Origin: Prosthecobacter dejongeii | Lineage (GTDB): Bacteria; Verrucomicrobiota; Verrucomicrobiia; Verrucomicrobiales; Verrucomicrobiaceae | Length of the DNA: 64,000 bases | Direction of reading: 5' to 3' | NCBI RefSeq assembly: GCF_014203045.1 | Contig: NZ_JACHIF010000002.1 | Span: forward strand, 62,001 to 126,000 | Shown here: positions 52,547 to 60,401 of the stretch, one piece after another | Position numbering within the stretch: position 1 is the stretch's first letter | Layout: the number at the start of each line of letters is the position of its first letter | Notes under the pieces: generated by a model | The model's input: the letters and a program-made list of their open reading frames with translations, nothing else | Told to the model about the DNA's origin: nothing | Database searches by the model: none | Program-made: the position numbers and the translations under genes

Positions 52547-52570
52547 CCGAAGGAGTGGAGACGCACCTAG

Positions 52571-52825
52571 CGCGAAGCGTCTTGGAGTGCGGTGGCAGAG
52601 AGGCACGTGCACAGCGTGCCTCGGCGACACCGCCCTCGCCGAAGGAACACAGGAGCTTTTTTTGAAATTGTGGCGTTGGAGGAATGGGGGCATCAAGTCG
52701 GCATCTCTTCCATTTCGAACGAGGGCATGATCCCCAATGGGGTGGCCTACCCTGCGTTCGAAAGCGGTGTCGCCGAAGCCTCATGGCTCCGGCTTCTTTG
52801 CCACCGCACTCCAGGACGCTCCGCG
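52571..52825. repeat. Long inverted repeat with conserved frame and variable palindromic cores
   Basis: The left arm (52571-52633) and right arm (52764-52825) are reverse complements in their outer parts: cgtcttggagtgcggtggca and cggcgacaccgc on the left, and the same with one change on the right. The inner core differs between arms, yet each core is itself palindromic (AGGCACG/CGTGCCT on the left; GAAGCC/GGCTTC on the right). The arms lie in the convergent gap between aroE and glpX, 24 and 11 bases from the stops. Between the arms are 130 bases without an ORF I would trust. Confidence 0.8.
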
Positions 52826-52836
52826 GTTACGCACCG

Positions 52837-53886
52837 CTACCCTCTCAAAGGCACCACTTTGCGGTCCAGGTCATGGCTGGCATGAATGTGGCGCACGGTG
52901 CCGCTGCGGGAGCGCATGAGGATGCTGTGGGTCTCCACCCGATGGCCGATGAGCTTCACGCCGGGCAGTAGCGGGCTGTCGCTGATGCCCGTGGCGCAAA
53001 AGAGCGCGCTTTCGCCCATGATGAGGTCATCGCTGCGGAAGACCTGGTTCATTTCGGCTTCGCTGGTGGTGAGGGCCACTTCCGCGCGGTGCTCCTCATT
53101 GTGGAACCACATGCGCACATCCATGTCACCGCCCAGGCACTTTAGGGCTGCTGCGGCCAGCACAGCCTCTGGGCTGCCACCCATGCCCACGTACATGTCC
53201 ACGCCGCTATCTGGCAAGGAGGGGGCCACGGCGGCGGTGATGTCGCCATCGGTGATCATGCGCAGGGCCGCGCCGCAGGAACGCACTTCTTCAATGATGC
53301 CACCGTGACGCGGGCGGTCCATAGTCACCACCACCACATCGCGGACATTTTTTCCCAGGGCTTCAGCGACAAAGGCAATGACTTCTTTCAAAGGCATGTC
53401 CAAGAAGCTTCGATCGCCCTTCTTCTGCAAGGCACGTTTCACCGCAGGGCCATAGGCCAGCTTGTGGCTGTAAAAACTGGGGATGTTTTTCATCGCGCTC
53501 GCGGCACCGTCCGGCTTCTGTGCAGCAGCGATGACGGAGATGCTGTTAGGCGTGCCCTTGGCGATATTCGTGGTGCCGTCAATGGGGTCCAGGGCAATGT
53601 CAAAACGTGGGCTGCCCGACTTCCAGGTGCCCAGGTGCTCGCCCACAAAGATGCCGGGAGCATTGTCCTTGATGCCCTCGCCGATGATCACCTCGCCCCG
53701 GATATCCAGGATGTCGAACACGCCGTAGATGGCGCTACATGCCGCTGCATCCGCCAGTTCCTTCTCACCTCGGCCTAACCAATGAATGGACTGCAGGGCC
53801 GCATTCTCCGTGGCGCGCACGAATTCAAATTCGAGCACGCGTTCGAGATCGAGAGGGCTGCGCAGGGGCGGTAGGTTGGAGGACAT
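52837..53886 (-). CDS. glpX: Class II fructose-1,6-bisphosphatase
   Basis: GlpX-type phosphatase of gluconeogenesis, 349 aa. Motifs are EFVRATENAALQS, GEVIIGEGIKDNAPG, DIALDPIDGTTNIAKGTPNSI (the metal-binding loop), DMYVGMGGSPEAVLAAAALKCLGG and RMWFHNEEHR. Within the window it complements the phosphofructokinase by working in the opposite direction. The right arm of the inverted repeat lies 11 bases from its stop. Confidence 0.95.
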   Translation of the reverse strand: MSSNLPPLRSPLDLERVLEFEFVRATENAALQSIHWLGRGEKELADAAACSAIYGVFDILDIRGEVIIGEGIKDNAPGIFVGEHLGTWKSGSPRFDIALDPIDGTTNIAKGTPNSISVIAAAQKPDGAASAMKNIPSFYSHKLAYGPAVKRALQKKGDRSFLDMPLKEVIAFVAEALGKNVRDVVVVTMDRPRHGGIIEEVRSCGAALRMITDGDITAAVAPSLPDSGVDMYVGMGGSPEAVLAAAALKCLGGDMDVRMWFHNEEHRAEVALTTSEAEMNQVFRSDDLIMGESALFCATGISDSPLLPGVKLIGHRVETHSILMRSRSGTVRHIHASHDLDRKVVPLRG

Positions 53887-54065
53887 GGCGGTTGGTTAGG
53901 GAACAAGGCCCAGGTGACCCAGACTGCCAAGGGCGGAAGTGTATCCGATTTGGCAATCCCTGTTCAGTTCCCGGCAAGATAGAAGCCAGCGGGCAGGAAT
54001 GGAAAACACATTTGCATTCATTTTCAGGCCTTGGCATCGCGGGTGGTTCCTGTCATTATTAACGG

Positions 54066-54866
54066 ATGACCCTCCGCCCACTAGCTGATCTAGATGCAGA
54101 TCTGCGTCAGGTGCTTTTGCAGCGCCTGAAGGTGCGCTGGACCCATACCTCGACAGCCTTGGAAGGAAACACGCTGAGTGAGGGAGAAACTCTGGGCGTT
54201 CTGGAGTATGGCCTGACCATCGCAGGCAAGCCGCTGGCTCACCACAATGAGGTGATGGGTCACAGTCGGGCCGTGGACCTGCTGGATCAAATGATTGGCC
54301 GAGCCCTAGCTCCGGCAGATCTTTTTGCACTGCATCAGGCGGTGCAGACGGCCGCCGTGGTGGATGCTTTTCAGCCCCTAGGAGCCTGGAAGGTGGAACC
54401 CAATTCAACTCTGGCCAAACAGGGCGGTAAAACGGTCATCAATGACACCTATGCTTTTCCGGCGGATGTCCCCGAGTTGATGAACGTCTGGCTCGGTGAG
54501 CTGAACCAGCGGTGTCTCGCTGCTACTACCGACGGATTTGAAGACTATGTGTGGGCTCATGCCACTTTTGTCCGCATTCATCCCTTCGCTGATGGCAATG
54601 GTCGAATGGCGCGTCTGCTAGCAAATTTGCCTTTACTAAACCGTGGGCAGATGCCGCTGCTCATTCCTGCCGAAAAGCGGCTAGCCTATATTGAGGCTCT
54701 CGCCACTTGGCAGCTCGCCTGTGGGCCCATGAAACGTGGCCAGGCCCTAATGGTGCAGGAGGAAAAACTGCAAGCCTTTCAAGACCTCTGTGTCGAAGCC
54801 CAGGCCGCCGCTCAGGCTATGCTGGACGAAGTTCTGCAACTCCAACAAAAACGCCGTCTCTTATGA
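54066..54866 (+). CDS. Fic family protein (AMP transferase)
   Basis: The Fic core motif HPFADGNGRMARLL is intact (catalytic His and the NGR anion-binding residues). A class II inhibitory helix is seen at the N-terminus, STALEGN, whose Glu normally blocks ATP binding, so the enzyme is likely autoinhibited. The beta-flap region VINDTYAFPA is present. The 266-residue protein has no extra DNA-binding domain. Fic proteins transfer AMP to a hydroxyl of a target protein; the target is unknown. The stop overlaps the next ATG (ATGA). Confidence 0.9.
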   Translation: MTLRPLADLDADLRQVLLQRLKVRWTHTSTALEGNTLSEGETLGVLEYGLTIAGKPLAHHNEVMGHSRAVDLLDQMIGRALAPADLFALHQAVQTAAVVDAFQPLGAWKVEPNSTLAKQGGKTVINDTYAFPADVPELMNVWLGELNQRCLAATTDGFEDYVWAHATFVRIHPFADGNGRMARLLANLPLLNRGQMPLLIPAEKRLAYIEALATWQLACGPMKRGQALMVQEEKLQAFQDLCVEAQAAAQAMLDEVLQLQQKRRLL

Positions 54867-56380
54867 TCCTTTCCGCCCAGCATTTGACCAAGAAATTCCC
54901 TGGTGTCATCGCCCTGAAGGACGTGTCGTTTGACCTGCGGGCTGGGGAGATCCACGCGCTGTGCGGGGAGAATGGCGCGGGCAAAAGCACGCTGATCAAG
55001 TTGCTCTCGGGCATCCATCCGCATGGCAGTTACGAGGGGCGGTTTGAAGTGGGGGAGAAGGAAGCTCGCTTTCATTCCATCTCGGATGCAGCGCGTGAGG
55101 GCATCGCTGTCATTTATCAGGAACTGGCGCTGGTGAATGAGATGACCGTGGCGGAAAACATCTTTTTGGGCAGCGAGCCGCGACGTTTTGGCGGCTTCAT
55201 TGACTGGCCCAAAATCCACCGCGAGGCCAAGCTGCTGCTGGACCGTTTCAAGGTGGATCTCGATCCCGCCGAGCGTGTCGGCTCCCTGGGCGTGGGCCAA
55301 AAGCAGCTCGTGGAAATCGTGAAGGCGCTAGCCAAGGATTCGAAGATCCTCATTCTTGATGAGCCCACGGCCGCCTTGGCGGAGCATGAGGTGCTGATCC
55401 TGCTGGACATCCTCAAAGACCTCCGCGCACGCGGCATGGCCTGCGTGTACATCAGCCACAAGCTGGACGAAGTCTTCGCCATTTCTGACCGCATCACCGT
55501 GATTCGTGATGGCAGCAGCATCCTGACGAAGGAGGCCAAGGCCATGACGAAAGCGGAGGTGATCCGACACATGGTGGGGCGTGAAATTACAGATCTGTTT
55601 CCGCGCCGGGCCGCCACGCCAGGGGCCACAGTGCTGAAAGTGCAAGATCTCTCTGTGAAGGACGAGCACGGCCTGCCGCGCTTGCATGACATCAGCTTTG
55701 ACCTCCGTGCGGGTGAGGTGCTAGGCATCGGTGGCCTCATGGGGGCTGGGCGCACGGAACTCTTGATGCACCTCTTTGGTGCCTGGGGACGCCGCAGTAG
55801 CGGGCAGGTGGAACTGAATGGGTTCAGCCTAGATGGCTTGCCACCAGCGAAGGTGCTACGCGCTGGGCTAGCCTTGGTGAGCGAAGACCGCCGCCGTTAT
55901 GGGCTGGTGATTGAGCAAGAAATAGGCTTCAACATGTCGCTCTCCTCGTTAGGCCAGTTTAGCCGAGCTGGGTTCGTTAATCGCAGCGAGGAAACCTTGC
56001 GTAATCAGGAGTATTTCAAAAACCTGCGCGTGAAAGCCACCGGGCTGGAGGCCATCGTGGGCCGCCTTTCTGGAGGCAATCAGCAAAAAGTGGTGTTGGG
56101 CAAGGCGCTGATGACGGGTCCTCAGGTGGTGATGCTGGATGAACCGACCCGAGGTATTGATGTGGGAGCCAAGCTGGAGATCTACGAACTTATCAATCAA
56201 CTCACGGCGGAAGGGAAGGCCGTGCTGCTGGTTTCCAGTGAACTGCCGGAACTCATCGGCATGAGTGATCGTATTTTGATGCTGAATGAAGGCCGCATCG
56301 GCGGCAGCTTCACGCGAGCAGAGGCCACGCAGGAAAAACTCATGGAAGCCGCGATGGGGCAGACAATGACGGCCGCCTAA
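54863..56380 (+). CDS. Sugar ABC transporter ATP-binding protein (double nucleotide-binding domain, orphan)
   Basis: A 505-residue protein with two ABC domains as in RbsA/XylG/MglA. Domain 1 has Walker A GENGAGKST, signature-like LGVGQKQLVEIVKALA, Walker B ILILDEPTAAL. Domain 2 has a degenerate Walker A (GLMGAGRTELL) and a normal signature (LSGGNQQKVVLGKALM) and Walker B (VVMLDEPTRGID). No matching permease or sugar-binding protein is nearby. The ATG at 54863 lies inside the Fic stop overlap. The specific sugar is unknown. Confidence 0.92.
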   Translation: MILSAQHLTKKFPGVIALKDVSFDLRAGEIHALCGENGAGKSTLIKLLSGIHPHGSYEGRFEVGEKEARFHSISDAAREGIAVIYQELALVNEMTVAENIFLGSEPRRFGGFIDWPKIHREAKLLLDRFKVDLDPAERVGSLGVGQKQLVEIVKALAKDSKILILDEPTAALAEHEVLILLDILKDLRARGMACVYISHKLDEVFAISDRITVIRDGSSILTKEAKAMTKAEVIRHMVGREITDLFPRRAATPGATVLKVQDLSVKDEHGLPRLHDISFDLRAGEVLGIGGLMGAGRTELLMHLFGAWGRRSSGQVELNGFSLDGLPPAKVLRAGLALVSEDRRRYGLVIEQEIGFNMSLSSLGQFSRAGFVNRSEETLRNQEYFKNLRVKATGLEAIVGRLSGGNQQKVVLGKALMTGPQVVMLDEPTRGIDVGAKLEIYELINQLTAEGKAVLLVSSELPELIGMSDRILMLNEGRIGGSFTRAEATQEKLMEAAMGQTMTAA

Positions 56381-56902
56381 TCATGGGACACGAAACAATT
56401 TCCCGCTGACGGGATCTTTGGCTAAGGCTCCGCTGGGCAGGCCCTGCACATCCAGCGGCACGTGGGGGGCGAAAGGACTTTTGACCATGCCGGGGCGGAT
56501 TTCAGTGGCCACGGGATGCTGGTTTACTGTGGGTTCCTGCGGTGGTTGGCTAGGAGTTGGGGGGGGAGCCATGCGTTGGGACGATGGCATGGCACGGGTT
56601 TGAGGGGCGATGGATTCTCGAGGTTGCAGTTTGGCCGTCCCCTGGCCATAGGCGGAGTAAAGATGCGATTTTCCCGTGGTGGAAGGGGACTTGCTGGGTT
56701 GTTTGGTCGGCGCTAGCCATCCACTGGGGTAGCCTTGAGGCTGGGGCCGTGGATGGACGGGCAAGAAGCGACGTATCTCTGGACGTGGTCCCTGGATGAT
56801 GATGAGTCCTGGGCGTGTCCGTGGAGGCTCTGCTGCTAGAGCGGGAACAGGCAGGGCTGCCACGAGTAGTCCGCCGAACGTGAGGAAGAGGAAAGTTTTC
56901 AT
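56381..56902 (-). CDS. Proline-rich secreted protein of unknown function
   Basis: A 173-residue protein with a signal peptide (MKTFLFLTFGGLLVAALPVPALA) and a mature part dominated by Pro, Ser, Gln and Arg. No domain is recognised. It abuts the ABC gene tail to tail. Confidence 0.6.
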   Translation of the reverse strand: MKTFLFLTFGGLLVAALPVPALAAEPPRTRPGLIIIQGPRPEIRRFLPVHPRPQPQGYPSGWLAPTKQPSKSPSTTGKSHLYSAYGQGTAKLQPRESIAPQTRAMPSSQRMAPPPTPSQPPQEPTVNQHPVATEIRPGMVKSPFAPHVPLDVQGLPSGALAKDPVSGKLFRVP

Positions 56903-57102
56903 GATGGAAGCGCTTCCAGTAAAGACAACGGATCTGGCCTAATCATCGGTAAAGCAAAAAAGTCTCCAACTCTACGGCTGCGTGCAAAATTCACTTTCAT
57001 GCAAAAAGTTACATCCACGTTTGGCGGACTTTTCGATTTAGAAGCACACCAGGGCGAAGCGGATGCATCTGCCCAGCCTGGTCTATCAACCTCATCACCA
57101 TT

Positions 57103-57405
57103 ATGAAAAAGTCCATCCTCACTCTCCTTGCCGCTTCTGCCCTTTTCGCTGTGAGCTGCAACAAGGAAAAAGCTGCCATCGAAGATCGCAAGGAAGCCAC
57201 TAAAGACGCGATTGAGGCACAGAAAGATGCCGTTGAAAAAGCGGCTGATGCAGCCAAAGAACAGGCTGATGTGAATGCCAAGATCGAGAAGGCAAACATC
57301 GAAGCAAACAAAGAAGCTGCCCAGGCCCAGGCCGAAGCTGACAAAAAGAAAGCTGAAGCTGCCGCAGAAGCTGAAAAAGCCCGCGTGGACGCACAGGCTA
57401 AGTAA
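57103..57405 (+). CDS. Small Ala/Lys/Glu-rich coiled-coil lipoprotein
   Basis: A 100-residue protein with a signal peptide ending in the lipobox AVSC (residue 19). The mature part is an uninterrupted Ala/Lys/Glu/Asp/Gln helix likely to form a coiled coil, reminiscent of Braun-type lipoproteins but without the C-terminal Lys attachment motif in the usual form (it ends DAQAK). A structural envelope role is inferred. It is followed by a clear terminator. The 200-base gap upstream has no clear element. Confidence 0.75.
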   Translation: MKKSILTLLAASALFAVSCNKEKAAIEDRKEATKDAIEAQKDAVEKAADAAKEQADVNAKIEKANIEANKEAAQAQAEADKKKAEAAAEAEKARVDAQAK

Positions 57406-57433
57406 TCGGTTTTACCCTTTTCGACCAAGAATT

Positions 57434-57480
57434 CCCCGTGATTTGTCTGCCTTTAGGGCTGGGCAAATTGCGGGGTTTTT
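57434..57480 (+). terminator. Terminator after the coiled-coil lipoprotein gene
   Basis: CCCCGTGATTTG (57434-57445) pairs with CAAATTGCGGGG (57464-57475) with two G-U pairs, followed by TTTTT. It lies 28 bases after the stop. Confidence 0.75.
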
Positions 57481-57556
57481 GCGTTTTGATGGTGTTTTTC
57501 AGGGAATAACCAGTGGGACTTCATCTCGCATACCGAAGTTAAGCCTTTGATTATTT

Positions 57557-58525
57557 ATGAAACCATCCTTTTTGTTAAGCTCACGTCTTTGTGCTCTCCT
57601 CGTCATGTCGGTTATCCTTCCCAGTTGTGCAAAAGCCCTGGATGGAGACTTTTCGAATCCTGTCGAAATAGGGCTGGTCCAGTGGGGGCGAGATGTGGAT
57701 GCTGGTTTACTCATGTCGAAGACGACCGGAAAACCTTTGTTTCTGCTTTTTCAAGAGGTGCCAGGATGTTCTGGGTGCCAGAAGTTTGGCCAGGAGGTCT
57801 TGAGTGATCCGGCTATGGTCAAAGCCATCGAAAATCATTTCATTCCTGTCTTCATTGCGAATAATCAGCTGGGAAAAGATGCGGCGACGCTGAAGCGTTT
57901 TAATGAACCAGCATGGAACTATCAAGTGGTACGGTTTTTAGATGCGAACGGCGCAGACTTAGTTCCACGCAAAGACGGAGTCTGGACCGCCAAACCGCTG
58001 GCGCAGCGAATGATCGCGGCATTGGAGAAAGCAGGTCGAAAAACTCCACCCGAGCTTAAGTCGCTCGCGGGTATCAAAGCCGCCATGACTGAAAGAGCGG
58101 CTTTTGCTCAATATTGCTTTTGGACGGGAGAGATGAAATTGGGCCAGATCGAAGGTGTGGTCACCACGGAAGCAGGCTTTTATGATGGCCATGAGGTGAC
58201 CCTTGTGGAATTCGATCCTGGTGTTCTCCCATTCGATGAATTGGTCAAAAAGGCGACGGCGGTTCAATGTGCTGACCGGGTTTATGTGAGTACGGAGGAC
58301 CAGAAAATCCTGGCCAAAAAAGCGGGTCATCAGCAGGTGAGTGAACTGCAGGCTGGGTACAGAGCCGCCCCTGATTCTGACCAGAAAAAACAGCTTCAGG
58401 GCACCCCCTTCGCCAAGCTTGAACTTACGCTAAAGCAGGCGACCAAAGCCAACGCTTATGCACGTAGCCAACCGGCTATCGCGCAGAAATATCTGACGCC
58501 TGAACAGGTGAAAAGGCTGCGTTAG
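57557..58525 (+). CDS. Lipoprotein with thioredoxin-like and MsrA-like domains
   Basis: The lipobox LPSC (Cys24) follows a signal sequence. A thioredoxin-like domain (residues about 30-155) carries EVPGCSGCQKFGQEVL with Cys71 and Cys74; the VPGCxxC pattern resembles 'VPGUxxT' thioredoxin-like selenoproteins with Cys in place of selenocysteine. Residues about 180-235 resemble MsrA: YCFWTGEMKLGQIEGVVTTEAGFYDGHEV then EFDPGVLPFDEL, with the catalytic-type Cys187 kept but Tyr in place of the usual Gly before it. It may repair methionine oxidation outside the cytoplasm, with its own reducing domain. The MsrA part is short, so activity is uncertain. Confidence 0.7.
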   Translation: MKPSFLLSSRLCALLVMSVILPSCAKALDGDFSNPVEIGLVQWGRDVDAGLLMSKTTGKPLFLLFQEVPGCSGCQKFGQEVLSDPAMVKAIENHFIPVFIANNQLGKDAATLKRFNEPAWNYQVVRFLDANGADLVPRKDGVWTAKPLAQRMIAALEKAGRKTPPELKSLAGIKAAMTERAAFAQYCFWTGEMKLGQIEGVVTTEAGFYDGHEVTLVEFDPGVLPFDELVKKATAVQCADRVYVSTEDQKILAKKAGHQQVSELQAGYRAAPDSDQKKQLQGTPFAKLELTLKQATKANAYARSQPAIAQKYLTPEQVKRLR

Positions 58526-59154
58526 CTCTTGATGGGGCTCCCCACGTAAAGCAGGTAGCGCCAGAGATCACCGTAGCCAGTATGGACCTGGCGCGTGAGC
58601 GGCTGGAAGTGCTGATTTAGGCACTCCAAAACCTGTCCTTCCATGCGCACATGGTTGACTCCCATCCAGCGGCGGAACCAGCTCCAGCGGCTCTCATGAA
58701 AATCAACCACGGCGATGCTGCCGCGCTCGCTGAGGTCTGCCCGGCAGACGCGTAGGACCTCGTCATACCCAGGATTGATCATCGAAAGGGAGTAGCTGAA
58801 GACGATGAGATCAAACTTGGGACCCTCAGCGATTGGGGCCTCATAAGCTTGATGCAAAAGTCCGACGCGTGGGCCGAATTCTTTCAGCTTTGGTCGTGCG
58901 CGGTCTAGCATATCTTGGGAAAGATCCAGGCCGATGATTTGGGCTTTTGGAAAAGCGCGGGCCAGTTCGACGAGGTTTTTCCCTGTGCCGCAGCCGATTT
59001 CTAAAATGCGCTCAGGCATGACCACATGGGCGGCTGCCCGGTGAATCAAGCTCCGGCGACCAAAGAGAAAGGCCCACCGCGTAAGGTCGTAGATCTGCGC
59101 ATGCCAGCGGTAGTAGCCGGTGAGTGACTTCTGGTTAGGGGCAGCGGTGCTCAT
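58522..59154 (-). CDS. btaB: BtaB-like methyltransferase (betaine lipid synthesis)
   Basis: A 210-residue SAM-dependent methyltransferase: YRWHAQIYDLTRWAFLFGRRSLI, then the SAM motif ILEIGCGTGKNLVEL and GLDLSQDML. The N-terminal YDxTRWxFLFGR pattern is what I recall from BtaB. Next to a BtaA gene, with which it overlaps by ATGA, the role is inferred as three N-methylations of diacylglyceryl-homoserine to the betaine lipid DGTS. Confidence 0.85.
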   Translation of the reverse strand: MSTAAPNQKSLTGYYRWHAQIYDLTRWAFLFGRRSLIHRAAAHVVMPERILEIGCGTGKNLVELARAFPKAQIIGLDLSQDMLDRARPKLKEFGPRVGLLHQAYEAPIAEGPKFDLIVFSYSLSMINPGYDEVLRVCRADLSERGSIAVVDFHESRWSWFRRWMGVNHVRMEGQVLECLNQHFQPLTRQVHTGYGDLWRYLLYVGSPIKS

Positions 59155-60329
59155 GCGATGACATCTGCGAGAAGGGTGCAGCCATAGGTGCCTACGCGGT
59201 CTTGCTGGTGCAGGCTATCTGCCAGGGGTTGATTCAGACGCAGGCGCTGGAGGGCGAAGTCTGGGATGAAGTCAATAACGGGGCTGGCGGAACGCATGAG
59301 GATGCGGGTGCCAGGACGGCTATTTTCCAAGATGAGTTGCCACTCTTCCGCCAGGGCTAGGGGCTTGTGAGCAGCGAGCCAGTCTTGATGATCTAAAAGA
59401 ACATAATGAGAGTACTCTGCGGGATTCTCGCGCAGGAAATTGGCCACGGTGCTGCTGTGGGTGGTGATGCGGTCACTGAGAGATTGCAGCAAAGGTTGGT
59501 GTTCTTTTTTCAGGTAATTCGGGCAGCAGTCATAGGTATAGCGGCCGGTGAGATAGACCCGCCAAAAGTAGTTGTCTTGGAACGGCACTTCGGTGAGCAC
59601 ATGGGCCATTTTAGACTGAATAAACCCCGTCAATCCACCCGGGAATTGGGTCTCTATGAGGCGGATTTGTGCCCTGGGAACACCTAGCATGGTCATGGCC
59701 ATGGGTTGCCGCACTAGCCAGGAAACGAGGCCATTCCAAAGTGCTGGTTTGATCTCTTCATAGAGGCGGCGTTGTTCTTCGGGGGTTTCCGATTGTAGAA
59801 GTGCCTCCACATATTCACGAACACGGCGGCTGCGTGAAAAGGTCTGAAGGGCGATCCAGGCCATCTGGCCAGCGGTACCACGGTAGTAAAAGGACGGGTT
59901 CAGCGGCGTGCTCTGGAAGTAATAATGTTTGGCCTCCCAGTAGCGTCTGGCGAAGGGGTGTAAATCTCCGTGGAGGGAGGCCACTAGGTCTTTGAACTGA
60001 AAATGCGAGCCGTGCCCGAAGAGCTGAAAAAGATCGTCAAACTGGCCACGGTGGATCATGGCGATCTTGAGTTGGAGAAGGGCATTTTGGCGTGGGTTCA
60101 TGTCCACGGCGTGGATCTCAGCCGGGGAGTCTAACAGATAGTCTAGAGCATTGCAGCCTGCGCTGGTGATCATGACCACGCGACTTTCTGGCCGCAGTTC
60201 CAGCATTTGGCGGTCCAGTCGTGGATCTTCCCAGCAGGTGTTATAGACGAGGTTGCCACCATGGACCCGGTTGAAAATAACGTCGTGAGCCCTCTGCGCG
60301 AGGGGATGAAATGAGGTGCGTGCGACCAT
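59151..60329 (-). CDS. btaA: BtaA-like S-adenosylmethionine:diacylglycerol 3-amino-3-carboxypropyl transferase (DUF3419)
   Basis: The first enzyme of betaine lipid (DGTS) synthesis. Family features: VHGGNLVYNTCWEDPRLDRQML, VVMITSAGCNALDYLLDSPAEIHAVDMNPRQNALLQLK (SAM-binding), and FFGHGS-type downstream segment (LFGHGSHFQF). It takes the aminocarboxypropyl group of SAM and adds it to diacylglycerol. I prefer the ATG at 60329 (392 aa); the frame is open to 60380. It overlaps btaB and the two share a transcript. Such lipids replace phospholipids when phosphate is short in other bacteria. Confidence 0.88.
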   Translation of the reverse strand: MVARTSFHPLAQRAHDVIFNRVHGGNLVYNTCWEDPRLDRQMLELRPESRVVMITSAGCNALDYLLDSPAEIHAVDMNPRQNALLQLKIAMIHRGQFDDLFQLFGHGSHFQFKDLVASLHGDLHPFARRYWEAKHYYFQSTPLNPSFYYRGTAGQMAWIALQTFSRSRRVREYVEALLQSETPEEQRRLYEEIKPALWNGLVSWLVRQPMAMTMLGVPRAQIRLIETQFPGGLTGFIQSKMAHVLTEVPFQDNYFWRVYLTGRYTYDCCPNYLKKEHQPLLQSLSDRITTHSSTVANFLRENPAEYSHYVLLDHQDWLAAHKPLALAEEWQLILENSRPGTRILMRSASPVIDFIPDFALQRLRLNQPLADSLHQQDRVGTYGCTLLADVIA

Positions 60330-60401
60330 GGGCTGCACAGAAAGCCTGAATGTGGCTGCTTGGCAGGCGGCTTCGTGCAACGAATTCGTCAGAGGGCCAG
60401 A

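Noticed and set aside
53896..54408. 170-residue open frame on the minus strand over the Fic gene
   Set aside because: It overlaps the well-supported Fic gene and reads as low-complexity sequence without a start signal.
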